64,000 nt of DNA. Source: Amphiura filiformis. Its lineage: Eukaryota; Echinodermata; Ophiuroidea; Amphilepidida; Amphiuridae. The position numbers were made by a program, and so were the translations under genes. Of the stretch, positions 1-13,500 are shown piece by piece. The stretch spans positions 77,502,713-77,566,712 of the forward strand of contig NC_092628.1 in the NCBI RefSeq assembly GCF_039555335.1. The letters are read 5' to 3'. How positions within the stretch are numbered: position 1 is the first letter of the stretch; each line of letters starts with the position of its first letter. The notes beneath the pieces were generated by a model. The model saw only the letters and a program-made list of their open reading frames with translations. It did not search any database and had not been told where the DNA came from.

Positions 1-716
1 ACAAAATATGGTTCAAACATGCAGCAATCTGGGGGGGGGGGGCACTTATAGTGTTGTCATCATCAAGCAGGCCCTCAAATTTCACACCCTAAACACTGAC
101 CTGGAGCAGGTGAAAATACCAACCCTAATCACTGAGCAGCTTGTGAAATGGGGATCCTTTTCACTAACCAGTTGCATTTAGACACCCTTTTCACTGACCT
201 CCCTTAAAGAGGTACCCTTTCCACTGATCTACTAAGAAAAAGAAGTTTAAACAGCCACTTTCATGGATTAATTGCACTATGTTGTATGTAGAACAATAAT
301 TATATTGTTAACATTGATAAATCCAATATTATTCATCTACTGCCATGTGTGAAGCAATTACCCTTTTTTTTGTTACAAATGGTAAAAATGCTGCAAAAAA
401 AAGTCTCCATGTCCTTTAAAATTCATACCCTAAATGCTGACTTGCTGTCGCTAAAAGTATACCCTTTCCCCCAAAATAGCATGAAATAGCTACCCTATTC
501 GCGGTCTGCGACTATGCGTGAAAAAAGTACCCTTTCCTGTGGATTTCTGCTCGGTGATGACAACACATAATGTATTGAGTGGCCCCCCGGGGCAGCAATT
601 ACTTAATAACCCAAATAATTTCTGATAATTCCTTTTAATTTCTCTCATCATTTATTCTTGTGCAAAGATTAGTGAATCAATATTATTTAAATGCATGCTT
701 GAACCATATTTTGTAC
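1..716. mobile_element. Outer inverted-repeat element, possibly cut by window edge
   Basis: The first 24 bases (ACAAAATATGGTTCAA...) recur in inverted orientation at about 692-716 with one mismatch, so they look like terminal inverted repeats of a short DNA element. A second element (29-591) is nested inside. No coding capacity is visible. The left end may extend before the window. Confidence 0.5.
29..591. mobile_element. MITE with 8-bp target duplication (hAT-like)
   Basis: The direct repeat GCAGCAAT flanks the element at 21-28 and 592-599. The ends are G-rich/C-rich inverted repeats, and the subterminal GTGTTGTCATCA is repeated inverted near 550-565. An 8-bp duplication fits hAT-type transposition. 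The interior carries degenerate repeats of 'accctttcactga' type and no transposase, so it is non-autonomous. Confidence 0.6.
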
Positions 717-1437
717 TTGTTCTCAAAATCGCACACAATTAGGCAATTATCATACAGGGTGATGATAAAAATCAGTATTGATGTCGAAAAGTGCTAAGTG
801 TAATCATTGGTTTCAATTTAAACAGTTTTGCTTCATGAATTACAGTGCTTACAGACACAAAAAGCACATTGTCATCAATATTTAGGACATGCTGTGAATT
901 TCAGCCATTTTGGTCAGAACATGTTAGAGTTAGAGCACTATGTTTTCTAGAGCAGACTTGCATAACATACATGCATTGATCTATCTGTAAGCATTAATAT
1001 GTTCAAACATAAACCTTCACACATTTTTTTCTATATTTGTACATATTTTCCCTCCTACTAAACTACAGGTTTAATGAAAAATCATGTTTATTACTTGAGT
1101 TTAGTGCTATTCATGCTGGTATTTTACTTGATGGGGCAGGATGGGGAGGATTGTGAAAAGTGCAGCTCAGTGAGCTCACGGTTACTTTTCCGAGGCTCAA
1201 ATCAGCCTGCAGGAGTGCAGGGAAATTAAGTTTGCAACTCTGTTCTGTACTTTGTTCAGCTCCCAATAGGCTATTCAAGTTGAAATCTATACATCCCCAT
1301 GGAAGAAATTACCTTAACCTTAACACGCCTGAGTGCTACAAAATACTACAAACGACTTCGCTGCGTGTGCATGCATCCCATGGGATGTGATAATGCAATC
1401 ACCCTAAGTGATGTATAGGCATGCTTTCCTTGGTCAG
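717..1437. other. Intergenic, nothing recognised
   Basis: AT-rich unique-looking sequence. The short open frame at 1160-1390 has no recognisable domain, and I see no splice structure around it. Confidence 0.5.
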
Positions 1438-1545
1438 GCCAGCGAAAGACCTGTGGCTAATTGTCACCGACCTAGTGCTTGGCATGCGAGGGGTCTCGGG
1501 TTTGAATCCCACCTTGAGCAAACAACTTATTTGTTTTCTTGCTTG
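1438..1545 (+). mobile_element. Possible tRNA-derived SINE fragment
   Basis: A good RNA polymerase III B-box-like motif (GGGTTTGAATCCC) lies at about 1498-1510, with a weak A-box-like stretch about 45 bases upstream. The surrounding bases do not fold as a complete tRNA, so this is at most a decayed tRNA-derived SINE head. Confidence 0.35.
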
Positions 1546-1582
1546 ATTCCTCCCTTCTAGTCGCCAAAAAGCCCTTTGGGTG

Positions 1583-1730
1583 TTAGGGTTAATCTCCCAC
1601 ACTGGAGGTGTAGATTTCAAATGGACTCACCCATTATGGTAACCCCACTTGAAATCCATACTCCCTGTGTGGAGATTAAGGTCATGTCTTACATAGGGGG
1701 TGTATGGATTTCAACTGAAATAGCCCAATA
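1583..1730. mobile_element. Inverted-repeat MITE, 'AATAGCCC' family, degraded
   Basis: The arm at about 1588-1625 is inverted at about 1647-1680, and a third arm ending in GAAATAGCCCAATA follows at 1695-1730. It belongs to the same family as the fuller copy at 7783-8065, sharing the 'ccatttgaaat..cata..ccc' core. Confidence 0.55.
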
Positions 1731-2095
1731 GGCAAGACTCATGACATTGTGGATTTTTTTGTATAGAACAGCATTCATACAGTTGAGCACCATTCCCTTG
1801 CATGACTGATGTGCACTTATGCGGATGTACAAATAAGTTTTGCCTATTACAGGTTGAGATATCTTTAAGATCATCAATTTCTGGATGACCAGGTGCATTT
1901 GTACCTCTGCTTTATCATGTACATCATGTGGTGAAATGTGTGAAATAAATATCATATTAACATTACTGAAGAGTTTTGAGATTTGTTTTCCTTTTTGCCT
2001 TGATATTGTACTTAAATTATTAAGAAGTCATGTAGTTGCCCCTAATAATAAAACACTCATAGCTACTCTATTGCTATGGGTTCTGCATCTAGGGT

Positions 2096-2228
2096 AGAGA
2101 TGCCACTTGCTTGTTGAAAAAAAAAAATCAGGAAGTAGCCACTCATTCACTGCCAAAAAATCCTGAATTTATGTCTAAAATTGGCAAAAATCAGGAATTC
2201 CTGATAAATCAGGAAAAGTGGCATCTCT
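2096..2228. mobile_element. 133-bp MITE with AGAGATGCCACTT ends
   Basis: A 13-bp perfect terminal inverted repeat AGAGATGCCACTT / AAGTGGCATCTCT brackets an interior with repeated 'atcaggaa' and 'cctgat' motifs. There is no coding sequence. A related fragment is visible near 20830-20880. Confidence 0.6.
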
Positions 2229-2967
2229 GAAGGCAACCCAACTTCTCTTTCCCTTCACATTTGTCATTTCTTCATGAATTTATCTATTTGGAGGATTTCA
2301 TTTGGAGATAAGAATACTATCATATGTTAAAATCTTATTATACAAATAGCAATACCAACATTGTATCAATTAAAATGTTTGGAGGTTGATTTGATTGATT
2401 TCGACACCCAAAAGTAAAAGGGTAATGCACAAATCCAATAGATACCAAATAATTATTAACTATCCATATGTAGCCTGTAAAATTCATGGCAAAACGAGTA
2501 AAACTTGCGCTCTACAATCGGTGTAATACAAAAGGGATTGTTTATAATAGAGGATTCAAGGGAAAAAAGTTAGTCCAAATCCTGTAAGTCTTGTTGAGAT
2601 TATGCGAGTCCTGATAAACTAAAAATTTCAATAACCCCACTCATTCACTTCAGTTTAGCTTTGACTCACTCCCAATACCATCCCTTTTGTCTCTACTCCG
2701 GCCTACTCCCATGTAGAAATGTGACAAAATATGGCTTGGAAGCTTGGATGCCTGAATGTATTTATTTAGACATTCACAGCTTTTATCCACGCTACAGGAG
2801 TAGTGAAACCACCCCATTTATCAGATTATCAGAAATTTGGGGGCAACCATTTCACAAATTCTGAGGGCATAAAGGGGGCCTGTGTGTTCATGATATCCAT
2901 GGGCTTGTAATGGCCCTCAGCAGCCCTTTGTGTATATATCTCTGAAAATTGCAGGCATAGGCCAAAG
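2229..2967. other. Intergenic, nothing recognised
   Basis: AT-rich sequence with no convincing gene or repeat boundary. The open frame at 2661-2864 has no recognisable domain. Confidence 0.5.
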
Positions 2968-3060
2968 TTATTGCTTGAGCATATTCTTCAATCTGTGCAC
3001 TGGAAGGTCATCTGGACCTGTTGCTTTATTGGTCTTCAGGTTCACAAGGTTTAGTGTCCA
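2968..3060 (-). pseudogene. LINE reverse transcriptase scrap
   Basis: The minus-strand translation contains NKATGPDDLP, the conserved 'xxKAtGPDgIp' motif just before the palm of non-LTR reverse transcriptases. Only about 30 residues remain, and flanking frames show no further RT blocks. It is a dead fragment; the LINE clade cannot be assigned. Confidence 0.6.
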
Positions 3061-5830
3061 TTGATGGCATGCTGATAAATAAATGCTTATATCCTCCTGG
3101 TTAAAGATTTCCCAACATTGAAATTTGCCTTTTGAGTAGAGCCCCCTTACTGTCAAATAGGCCTATGAGTTTACCTCCCAGCATATACCAATAAAACCCA
3201 GAAGCGTTTTGAAGTTGTAGAACAAGAATGTTTCACAAAACTGTGCTGCCTAGGGAGATTGTATACCCTTGGTAACTAACTTGGAAGGAATACAATTGTT
3301 TGGAAATGATTATGAACTGGCAATTTTGTCATTTAAATGTAAAAGTTCAGAAAACACACTCAAGAAAGAAAAATCAAACAATTACCTCCATCCTGTTCCC
3401 TCTCACTCCTACTAATCCTGCTCCTGGTCCCAATCCTGAAGAAAAAGTAGCACTCCGCAGAATCCCTCCCAAAACTCAAATTTTCAATGGGAGCCCGCAT
3501 GACCGGGAGCAATCCTATTGGGCAAATGTAGCACTAGTTCAGTGCCAAGGGACTGTGACAGGCCCTCTCTGACATTCCAAAATCCTTCTGCTGTGTACTT
3601 GAAGGCTGCTTTGAGGCTGGCCATGCAAGCCCCTCAAGGAACTAGAACCAGTACTAGGGAAAATGCTACCTCACAATGCTGATGACATGGCAATATCAAT
3701 ACTGTTGTGAAATACTGGGTGGTAGAGGATAGATTGGTCTATAGAAATGTCAAATTTTGTATCATTTAAATACCGATTATGTACACAATAACATCATCAC
3801 AACACAAATTATTTGCATTTTAATGTTTATTTCTTTACAACAAGTTTTTGAGCACATGAGTTATACATAAACCGAATGTGAATGTGATGATTATGCAATA
3901 TTACAATTGGTTCCAAGTCAAGTATTCAACTGAAGCAAGACTAAATAAAGTGAACTCACATCATGATTAATTATTTCACAAATCCAATGATGCAACTTGA
4001 TCAATTATAGCATAGCATTAATTGTAGCATATTCAGTCCCCCATTTGATTTGATTCATGCTTTGAACATCTTTATATAATGATGGCATTGATTTGAGCCA
4101 TTGGCTAGTTTGTATTATACACCTCATACTTAGATCTGTCATCTGATTGGTTGAAATGCAGTCATGACATTATTTCTAACATTGTCTGTTCTCATAGCAA
4201 AACAAACAAAATTGAACTATCCCAGGGTGATAGTATCCCCTGAACCTATTATCCCAAAGTTCAATGGCATATGTGACCATCCAGCACAACTGAGCCCTGA
4301 AGTCGCCAAGCATCATTTTTGAGATATTCAACCAAAATATTCTGCTTGAAATTAGCTTTAAAATTATGTATATCATGTCAATAGTACTTGACATTTAAGT
4401 AGTGAAAAATCAATAAAACAGTCAATAAATCCTTTGTTTCCTACTGTTTATTGTTAAGTTCAAAGGAGCATATCTCAATAGTGGCACTGGCGACATCCGG
4501 GCTCAGTTGTGGTGGATGGTCACATCTGTGTGAGCCGTAATTTTAACTAATACGTGCTGGATGCTTAATAGAACACTTAATAGTGTGACTAGATGATAAA
4601 AAGGATTTTGTATTTTAGTTTGAACATGTATGAGGTGCATAAAAACAAATACAGACTGCTCTTTATTCAGGAGATGGTGATAAATGTTTCCCCTTGGTGA
4701 TCTTGACACCATGGGTTGACTATTTCCCCTTGACCTAATTGTCTTGGGGGAAAATAGACCTATGATCTCAAATCACCTTGGGGAAACAGTTCTTACTATT
4801 TCCCTCATGAGCAGTCTATATTTGTATACTATTCAACAACTAGAAAAGAATTTGTTTTCTATCGTTTTATAAATCAAATATTGCCTATGTTTGTGCAATG
4901 GTATAAATATCACTCAAATTTGACATTGTGCTATATTGTATATTCGTTACCATTGCACATTTAGGCATTCAATATTTGTATACAATGTACTATGAAGTTG
5001 GCCCAGATTTATTTCTCTATTGGAAATTCAATTGTCAACATCATTTAGAAAATCTTTATGATCCCATTATTTTCTTCCATGCAATCATAATTTAACACCT
5101 TTGATGAGGTGATGGGAAATACAACATTATTCCAAAATGGTCTACTGATTCAAAATATGTTCATATCATTTTAATATAGAAGACAAGAAAACAAGGTGTC
5201 AGGTGAATGCAACAAAGTTTTAGCTGCATTGAAATTTAGAACAGCATACTTGTTAAAATCACAGAAAAGTCAATTTAAAATTCTATTGTGCATCCGTAAG
5301 AATACCCAACCATTCTGACGTTCACAACATGTATGTGTGTTATACATATATCATGTATGCACTACAGTCCCCAGTGAAAACCTGGCGGTAGGGCAATTAA
5401 AAAAATAAATCTAGAATAAGTAATAGGGAACATTGTGTGACATGCCACATACAGTGGAAACTTGTTAACACAAAATTCCTGAGAACACAAAATGTTTGAG
5501 TCACAAGCCTATACCTTAGTATATTATATAATGGCCTGAAAACACAAAATTCTGTTAACACAAACTAAAATCCAACGCCATGGCAACTTTGCATAACAAG
5601 GTTCCACTATCCTTTTTGCAGGGGTGTGGGAGTTCTTCTTTTCAGCTGATTTCCTCTTTTTTGCCAAAATGTATGGGTTTTCTTTTATTTTCAGCCCATA
5701 TTTGGTGTTTTTACCCTGATTTTACGTCGTTTTCAGCATTTTTAGTAACTCTCCTTGTTTTTGGTCTGTGGCCTCTCTCACCCGTTTTTGTAAAAGCGTA
5801 CTTCCTGAATTAGTTAGAGCAAGTTATATT
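3061..5830. other. Intergenic, nothing recognised
   Basis: A long AT-rich stretch. Open frames at 3300-3572, 4176-4394, 4503-4712 and 5580-5813 lack domains, supporting splice sites or codon bias, and I do not call them genes. A short imperfect repeat built on 'aacacaaaattc' lies at 5460-5570. Confidence 0.45.
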
Positions 5831-6124
5831 GCAAAATAACTGAACTAATTCTCGATCAGGAGAGGATGTGCCTTCTGCGTTAGCGTACTTTTCATAGAAT
5901 AACATGATAGCGCGAACTACATGAGTCATGAGGCAAGGTCAAGGTTCCGTTCGGTCATGTAACATGACCGAACCTTGATCTTCTTGCCTAGCAACGACCG
6001 GGTGATTGGTCAATTCTCAAAAGCTGTGTTTGCGCCGTAAGCACCGGTCTTTGCGTAGTACGCTCGACGCAAATACCCGTGCGTACCCAAGTTGGCTCTC
6101 ATGATCGAGAATTAGATATTTTGC
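5831..6124. mobile_element. Inverted-repeat MITE around an internal hairpin
   Basis: The ends match in inverted orientation: GCAAAATA then AATTCTCGATCA(G/T)GAGAG at about 5831-5864, and its complement at about 6095-6124. The centre (5933-5990) is a second palindrome around TTCGGTCATG/CATGACCGAA. No coding sequence. Confidence 0.5.
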
Positions 6125-6787
6125 CTATAGTCATATTTTTATTGTCTCTCAATTTTATAATTAAGAGAAGATCATATTGGGTCATCAAACTTTCACAGTA
6201 ATTTAATGACTTTCAAATTTCAAATTGGTTCAAAATGCCTTCTGCACACCAACATTTCAATATTTTCAATGAAAATGCCACTGAAACTTGTTTGCATTCA
6301 CCTGACAATATAAATCTCCCATGCTTGGAAGAGGAACAGCACTTTTAGCCTCTTTTTGAGGTGGCACAGCCATGCAATTATATACACTTCAGAAATCAAG
6401 TACAAAGCATAGAGACCTGTCACCCTGTGTGTTAATTCCTTCAGATCCCATTTTACACAGACTGGCAAATCTATAAATCTAACATAAGAGAAATATTTTA
6501 GGGGCTTGCAACAGGTTGGGATGCTAACAACCGATTGCAAGGTTTTGTCATTATGGGTATAGATAGAACAAATCTGGCGAGGTTCTAAAATGTCCAAAAA
6601 CTTGATGGATATGAGCGGTAACACAATAGTGCAATACACAGCGATTATGTAATGGCAAACAACAATATATCTTGATATTCATTAACCTTGATAACCAATT
6701 AATAATGGTTATCTATATGATATGTTGGGTTTTAATTTAAAGCAACAATGGCCAATTACCAGTAATTCAGGATTTCAAGGTTTACAT
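6125..6787. other. Intergenic, nothing recognised
   Basis: AT-rich sequence. The minus-strand open frame 6298-6639 (about 113 residues) has no recognisable motif and I do not call it a gene. Confidence 0.4.
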
Positions 6788-6974
6788 CAGGCATGGGCAA
6801 CCTTTTCACCCCAATGGTCCACAAAAAGCCTAATAACCGAGTGTGTTTTGTTCAATAACTTAACTGTGCGGTCTAAAGAGAGCAGTATTATAAAATTTTC
6901 ATTTCTAAATGGTCTCACAAGCCGCACAAAGATTACCGCCAGGCTGCACACAGGGTGTAGGTTGCCCATCCCTG
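6788..6974. mobile_element. 187-bp hAT-type MITE
   Basis: Terminal inverted repeats CAGGCATGGGCAACCT / AGGTTGCCCATCCCTG have one mismatch, and the CAGGxxTGGGCAACC end is typical of hAT elements. Flanking 8-mers GTTTACAT (6780-6787) and GTTTATAC (6975-6982) agree at six of eight bases, consistent with an aged 8-bp target duplication. Confidence 0.7.
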
Positions 6975-6982
6975 GTTTATAC

Positions 6983-7782
6983 CATAAAGGGGAGGGACAA
7001 ATTATATTAAACAGTGTTGCGCATCGTATGTGTTCTTGGTAAACATTCAATAATAGGTTTGCTTCCACATGCATCTTCTAAGTTCTTATTCCCTACCTCA
7101 TTATCATCATACACTTATGTTATCATTCCATACAATTATTTCAAGTTCTAGACTACATGATCCCATACAGAAGACATACAACACTCTTCAAGACCAGGAT
7201 TCAATTTCACTTGTAACAGACAGGCTTAATTTTACTGAATTGGTTGAAATAATCATCAGTCGTAAATAATAATTTGTCTGAATGTAATGAACCATCTACA
7301 ATAAGAGGTTATTCCTCCTTTTGCCATCTTGTGTGTACAAATCGATTTGTGTGTATATGCATTGGACACTATGCGCGGAGCATCACGCAACTTATCGAGC
7401 ATTGGCACGGTGTTTTACGTTTGCGTGTGAATGATCAAAATCGGAAAGCACCCAAAAACAGATCTGTACCTTCAAGATGATGGACATGTGACACCACATC
7501 AATAAGCCCTGAATGGTCAATAGACTGTATCGAATAAACTCATGCGGAACGGTATAACAATTGAAATGGCAGCCACGTTGGTTCTAAGTTTTAAGTGACA
7601 GAGGGACAGGTGTCTAGTTCGATTCCAAAACCATTCATACCTATCACATGTTTTATTGTATTAACGTGCGAATTGCCCTGTGGTACCTTATGGTGGACAG
7701 AATTTTATTTAAATGATGACGAGTGACGTAGTATTCGATAGGGTCTATTGTAACAGTCATGATATATTGACATCTGACTAAT
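6983..7782. other. Intergenic, nothing recognised
   Basis: No gene or bounded repeat seen. A short B-box-like string (TAGTTCGATTCC) near 7615 lacks an A box. Confidence 0.4.
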
Positions 7783-8065
7783 TGGGCTATTCATTTAAAA
7801 TCCACAATACCCCTGAGGAAGATTTTGGAAATATCTTCCACAGAGGGAGTATGAATTTCAAATGGAATGTACATATTAGCAGCTTCATTTGAAACTCACA
7901 ATCACTCAGTGGAAGATTCAGGTTGAATCTATCTCAGAGGGTGTATGAAATTGAAATGAAGGTGACCAATGTGTTCATTCAATTTGAAATTCATACTCCC
8001 CAAGTGAAAGATATTTCAAAAATCTTCCACAGGGGTAGTGTGCATTTTAAATAGAATACCCTATT
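7783..8065. mobile_element. 283-bp MITE with about 85-bp inverted arms
   Basis: The left arm from GGGCTATTC (7783-7872) pairs with the right arm ending GAATACCCTA (about 7978-8065) over most of its length, with scattered mismatches. Arms contain the blocks 'ATCTTCCAC' and 'GAGTATGAATTTCAAAT'. Same family as 1583-1730. No open reading frame. Confidence 0.7.
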
Positions 8066-10364
8066 GATTCAGCAACATCACAATCCTATGTCACAGTATA
8101 AATGATGCAGAAGCCAAATGATAGCGGCTTCAGTTGTAACATTTTGGGAAACATTTAGTAGGATTAGCATGTTACTCTGAACCTGGACAGTATTTAACTG
8201 AGCAATGAGGATGTGATGTGTAAAAAGATGAATTTCTTTAAATACGCAAAGAATTACAACAAGACTCTGTCAAGGAAACCCTTTTCCTTTGAGAGTTTGC
8301 CAATAAAAGTTTAATTCTACCTAACTATAACAACATTTTAGACAACTTCCTTTTTTTTAGGGTGGAACCTTCCACCTCACTGTATCTTATGCCTTTGCAA
8401 CTGCTACTTCTAGATACAGATTTAAGCTGTGGCGCATCAATTCTTACACCTCCTATACATACATACCTGCATTATGTAGATCATTTTCAAATGCACAAAT
8501 AAAATATAAATTAATCTGGTGTTTTTTTCCAAAGTTTCCAAACCATACAATATTTTAGCATATATACCAGATCTAAATACTTAGTCTATTACTCCTCAGT
8601 TGGTCAACTAGATAACCAAACACACCCTTTTCCTTACAGCACTCATACACTAAAACAATATTTTAACATAAACTCTAATTTGAATGGTTCCCTCTCAGTA
8701 CACAACATTAATCTAAAGAGAATCTCTAACACAGTAAGCTACAAGCTCCATTTGATCACATACACAACATTTAAAGTCCGATAGCTACACTGGTGTCCTC
8801 AAAATATCAAGCTTATTAGCCTGTGTCTGGCCTGAAGTACAAGTAGTTACAAAATAGTTGCATGTATAATTTTGAAGTAATTCTACTCAAAACATATCCA
8901 CAACAATAATTGATTTTAGATTTAGTAAAGTAGTATGTACTACTTTTACTATTAGACGACAAAAAAACCCCAACCTGTTATATGGGCGGACAGACTAGCC
9001 AAGTAGGATCTGTCCGCATTTTTTGATTAAAAATACAAAATAAACATTCTGGAAGAGGCTGAATGACCCGAATTTTTTTTTTCTGGAAACATATCTTCAA
9101 TTTAGTGAATTATCTTGAAAATGGTCTGAATTGTTTTTCAAAACATTTAAGTCACAATCAATCTATTGCGACCAAAAAAGGCTATTTTAATTGCATGTAG
9201 CTACAAAAAATGCAAAATCTGGGTCAGTCAGCCTTGTAAAGGTTTGGGATATTTTTGTCGCCTTACCCTGTAATATGCAACCCGTTTCATATTCTTTGTC
9301 AACAAATCACTCTAATGGCAATTCACATTCAATTAACTGTGGTTACAATTCTGTGAACAAAGCTCACACCATTAATCTGAACTTGAACAGTCAGTTCTGA
9401 TTATTTGTAACCCGATCTTTGCTTCTAATTTCCAGATTATTATCAACAAATGGCATTCTGATCAATTACAGAATTATGAAGAACCTGCATGCTGTAACCA
9501 AGCTATTGATGGCACATTGGTAATTAATTTCTAATGCACTTTGAGCGAAAAGTGGCATTTGATTTGATCCAAAACATTTAGATATTTATACCTGAGGCAA
9601 TGAGAATCTTATATTCAGTTAATTTCCACCACAGTTAATTTCCATCACAAAGTTTTGGGTGTATACTTGATGCCAGATATTCATGAGTTAGACTAGAGTA
9701 AAGACTCCGTAAGGAATTAAGCAGCTTACGGAATAAAGCTGTATAATTCTTCAATAGAAGATTTCTATTTTTTGCCACTCATATGCAGTATATAGTGCAG
9801 TGCATAACACCTTGGCCATCAAATTCCATATGATATAACCAAGCCAGCAGTACTGGTGTGGTGAAACTACTGAATACTGCAAGCCAGACAGACTACTGCT
9901 TTACATATATTTGGTGAGTTTACAGTATTTACCATATCTGTGGTATGTTGATTCTAGTTCCAACCGGTTTAACATAATAATACTTCTTTAAATTTTGCAG
10001 TCCATAATAAATTCCATGTTGCTATGCAATACCTTAAATAATTCATGACAATTTGTCAATATCAAATACTCTGCTGCTAGTAGGTCTGTATGCTTGTGCT
10101 AACTGTCAAACTTGTAATCACAAATATATGCCTACTTGGTCAATGTAGTCATAGCAGCATGCATTGGGAACTGACAATGAGTGCTTTGGCACACTGTACA
10201 TTCAGTAAACACATTTAGACAGACTGGGTAATGGAACAAAAGCTTGAAACAAAAACAGACATTATATGATTCCACACTTTTGCCAAAATACCAGCTCAAC
10301 ATTTTTGTGAGTTATAGTAGCAGTAATACATACAAAGATATTACAGTAGGATACAGTGGTCACA
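8066..10364. other. RNF20 3' flank and probable 3' UTR
   Basis: This lies downstream of the RNF20 stop codon on the minus strand. Part of it next to 10365 must be 3' UTR, but I could not place a convincing polyadenylation signal. No other gene is recognised. Confidence 0.4.
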
Positions 10365-10541
10365 TCAGTCTAACCATATTCTATGATAGTCATTGGCACC
10401 AAAACCGTGATTGCACTTAGGACACTTGCGTTGACGCGTGTCGTATCGCGTCTTGATGCAGTCGAAGCAGAAAACGTGGAAGCACTTGGTCAGCACGACA
10501 TCTTTACGTCCTTTCTTGCAACAAGGGCAGGTTAATTGCTC
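10365..10541 (-). CDS. RNF20: RNF20 exon 19: RING finger and stop
   Basis: Encodes residues 981-1038 and the TGA at 10367-10365. C3HC4 ligands are C985, C988, C1000, H1002, C1005, C1008, C1020 and C1023, with [20 protein letters not shown] between. The tail reads HRIWLD where human ends HRIYIG. The acceptor at 10542-10543 is preceded by a CT-repeat tract. Confidence 0.97.
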   Translation of the reverse strand, partial: EQLTCPCCKKGRKDVVLTKCFHVFCFDCIKTRYDTRQRKCPKCNHGFGANDYHRIWLD

Positions 10542-13500
10542 CTATTCAGAGAGAGAGAGAGAGAGAGAGAAAAAAAAAAAAAGAAGAAGGAAAACAAAAT
10601 TAATTAAAAAATATTATCCAAGCAAAAGAAAAAAAAAAGGTTATTGATATAACTGTACACAAGTAGTTAACGGCATAAAAGTCTTATTTAAAATTGGCAA
10701 TTCGTAAGTGCATCCCCAGGGATCCAGTGCCTGGATAACTCAACGCACAATGGAAAATTGACTTTGATACTCTTTGGTATGTCATAGTTGCCCTTAAATT
10801 CTAATTGCTAATGTCTCTTTGCCAAATTTGTTGCTCTTTAAACTTTACATATCAGAGCTAGCTCTAGACAGCAGTTTGAGACATTTTCTGTGTGGTTGGC
10901 TTTTTGTCTCAGGAACAACTGAACATCTGAAATAATGTATTTATGACAAATAATAGTCAGATGAATGTTGGTTGCACAACTACAGTAAATAATGGTGAGC
11001 AAAACCATAGTCACTGCAAATAACCATTTCATAGCTTCATCTTTTCACTAGTTCCATTCTTAAATATTGCTTTAATCATTTGCCACAGGGCTTTTCCCCA
11101 GAGTAGAAAGAAGTGTCTCACCTTGTACGTTCTAACCTCCTCCATAAGGACTTCATCTGTTGTACTAGCCAACTCCATTCGTTTATACCGCTCTATCTTA
11201 CGCCGTAAGCTTTGACTTTCCTCCTGAATAAAAGACAACAAAATAAGTTAAGTACAACATTGCAAAATATATTCACTGCATTCATTTTTATTTGACTCAG
11301 GCAAGGTTAGACTCAAGATGTGACTTGGACAAGTCTGGCCAAATGCTATCACTGATATTATTTTTGATACTTTTTTGAAATGAAAGCACAAACCACAGAA
11401 AAGAACTTAATTAGAACTTTTTATATATTTTACTATATAGTGAATATACAGTGTATATATACTACAATAACACACAAACACACAAGTATCTACTGGTTTG
11501 CCCAACCCACAGCTGTCTCCCAGCGCTGGGTCAGGTTTTCACACACTACCACACATCTGCAATCTCCTGCAGTATACCATGTCCTACAATTTGTGCCTTT
11601 CTGCTGTATCAATGGTATAAAAATATAGCAGAGTTCTCTTTAAAACATTCAAATAATAATTTAGAGTCACACTTTTATTAGGTGGAAAAATCCTTGCCCA
11701 ACTGAAATTGGCTACAGTCTACACCACGGGTCCGCAAATAGCGGCGCGCGTGCCACATGTGGCGCGCCGTGGCTTCCCTAGTGGCGCACGGTGCCGTTAA
11801 AATTTAAAAAAAAATCAAAAAATCAAACCCTTTGATCAAACTTTGCAGGAACATCTTCAATATTCTATATTTCAACATTAAACAATGCGATTCCCATGTT
11901 ATCCTTGTAAAGACAGGCCAAAATAGTACAAAATGTTCCACCAAATGGCGTCATTTGCACCTCAAATTTCAAAAAATCGATAGCTTCAGAGGGGGAGCAC
12001 CACCTCTGACTCCCCCCGGCGACTTCGCAACCATTGAGTGGCGCTTTGCACTTGTCTTTTATTTCATGTGGCGCTTCAACAAATCTATTTGAGGAAGCCT
12101 GGTCTACACTATTTGTTCCTTATAACTCCATACCTGTGCCCTTCTGAATTTATGATTTTCTTGTTCCACTGCACTGGCCTTTTCCCTGACTGCTCTCTGT
12201 AGCTCCTCTATCTGACCATTTATTCTGTCTAGCCGACACTGGCAATCTGCTGACATCTGAGATGTCTCCATAGCCTGTGCATATAATGAGTTACTTGGTT
12301 ACAAGAATACTGAAAAAGTCAATATTTTCGCGAGAAGATATTTTCGCGATTTTGTAAATTTTGTAAATAGCTCGAGAATTAAATTTCGCGGTTTTGATAT
12401 TGATACAATAGAAACCTAATGCAAAAGGTTATTTTCGCCAGTTTTTATTTTCGCGATTTTATGTCCACTCGCGAAAATAAGAACCTCGCGAAAATTTCTA
12501 CTTTTACAGTATCCATTTAGTTTAAGATGAGAAGTTTATCTTCTAATACGTAGACATTCAATGGTAAAAGGGAGTGTCAATACTATTATCTTAGGTGACT
12601 ACCTTTTTTAATTAGACCAGGCTGGAACTTATGCACTGCCACGTTTGCATGCTGGTCATAGAGGGGAAGGTATTGTACTCATAGAATGTTTTGCCATTAG
12701 CAGGTGCACATGTGTTTATGATCAGCATTCAATGCACTGTCCTGATAATGTGTGCTAAGCCAATTACCACTTGATTCTGGGCCTTCATCACAGTATTCAG
12801 GAGGTAGACTATTTTGGTCCACATGGCAGATTTCCCGTAATGCTACGCATAGGGATATTCGGGCCTCCTGATGATGTTTCTGAATTCCGAGCAGTTTTTC
12901 TGATGTAATTCATGATTGCCACTAATTAGGAAACAAACCAAAAGCTTCACAATGTCATATAAACGTTAAGGCTATTCATTAGGAAGCCGAGCCCTCCCTC
13001 CCTGAAACTTAAGTGTGAAATGTTGAAAATTCTAATACTAATTAGGAAACAAACCAAAAGCTTCACAATGTCATATAAACGTTAAGGCTATTCATTAGGA
13101 AGCCGAACCCTCCCTCCCTGAAACTTAAGTGTGAAATGTTGAAAATTCCAACCCAAAAGGTCAACTTTGACTTTCATTTATAGGATGTCGTCCAAGTCTT
13201 ATATTAACCAGGCACCCTATGGTTGCCCAGTTTTGGCTCCTGGTGTATCCAATATTTTACACTACAAACTATAGGACCAGGGGCCATCTGTAGGACCAGG
13301 AGTTCATTTTAGCTCCTGGTCCAGGCATACTTAATGTTGTCAAACTTTTGGTTTGTTCCTTTAGGTACTGATCAAAGATTACATAACCCCTTCAAATTCA
13401 TAAGTAATAACACAAAACACAATATTGGACATACCTTTCTTTTATGCAATTCTAAAGCCTGCTGTCTACAATTCAAATCTTTCTCTACCGTTGACAGATT

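Noticed and set aside
3300..3572. 90-residue plus-strand frame
   Set aside because: No domain, no splice support, and length is within chance expectation.
6298..6639. 113-residue minus-strand frame
   Set aside because: No recognisable motif and lies in AT-rich intergenic sequence.
7605..7640. B-box-like TAGTTCGATTCC
   Set aside because: No A box or cloverleaf around it.
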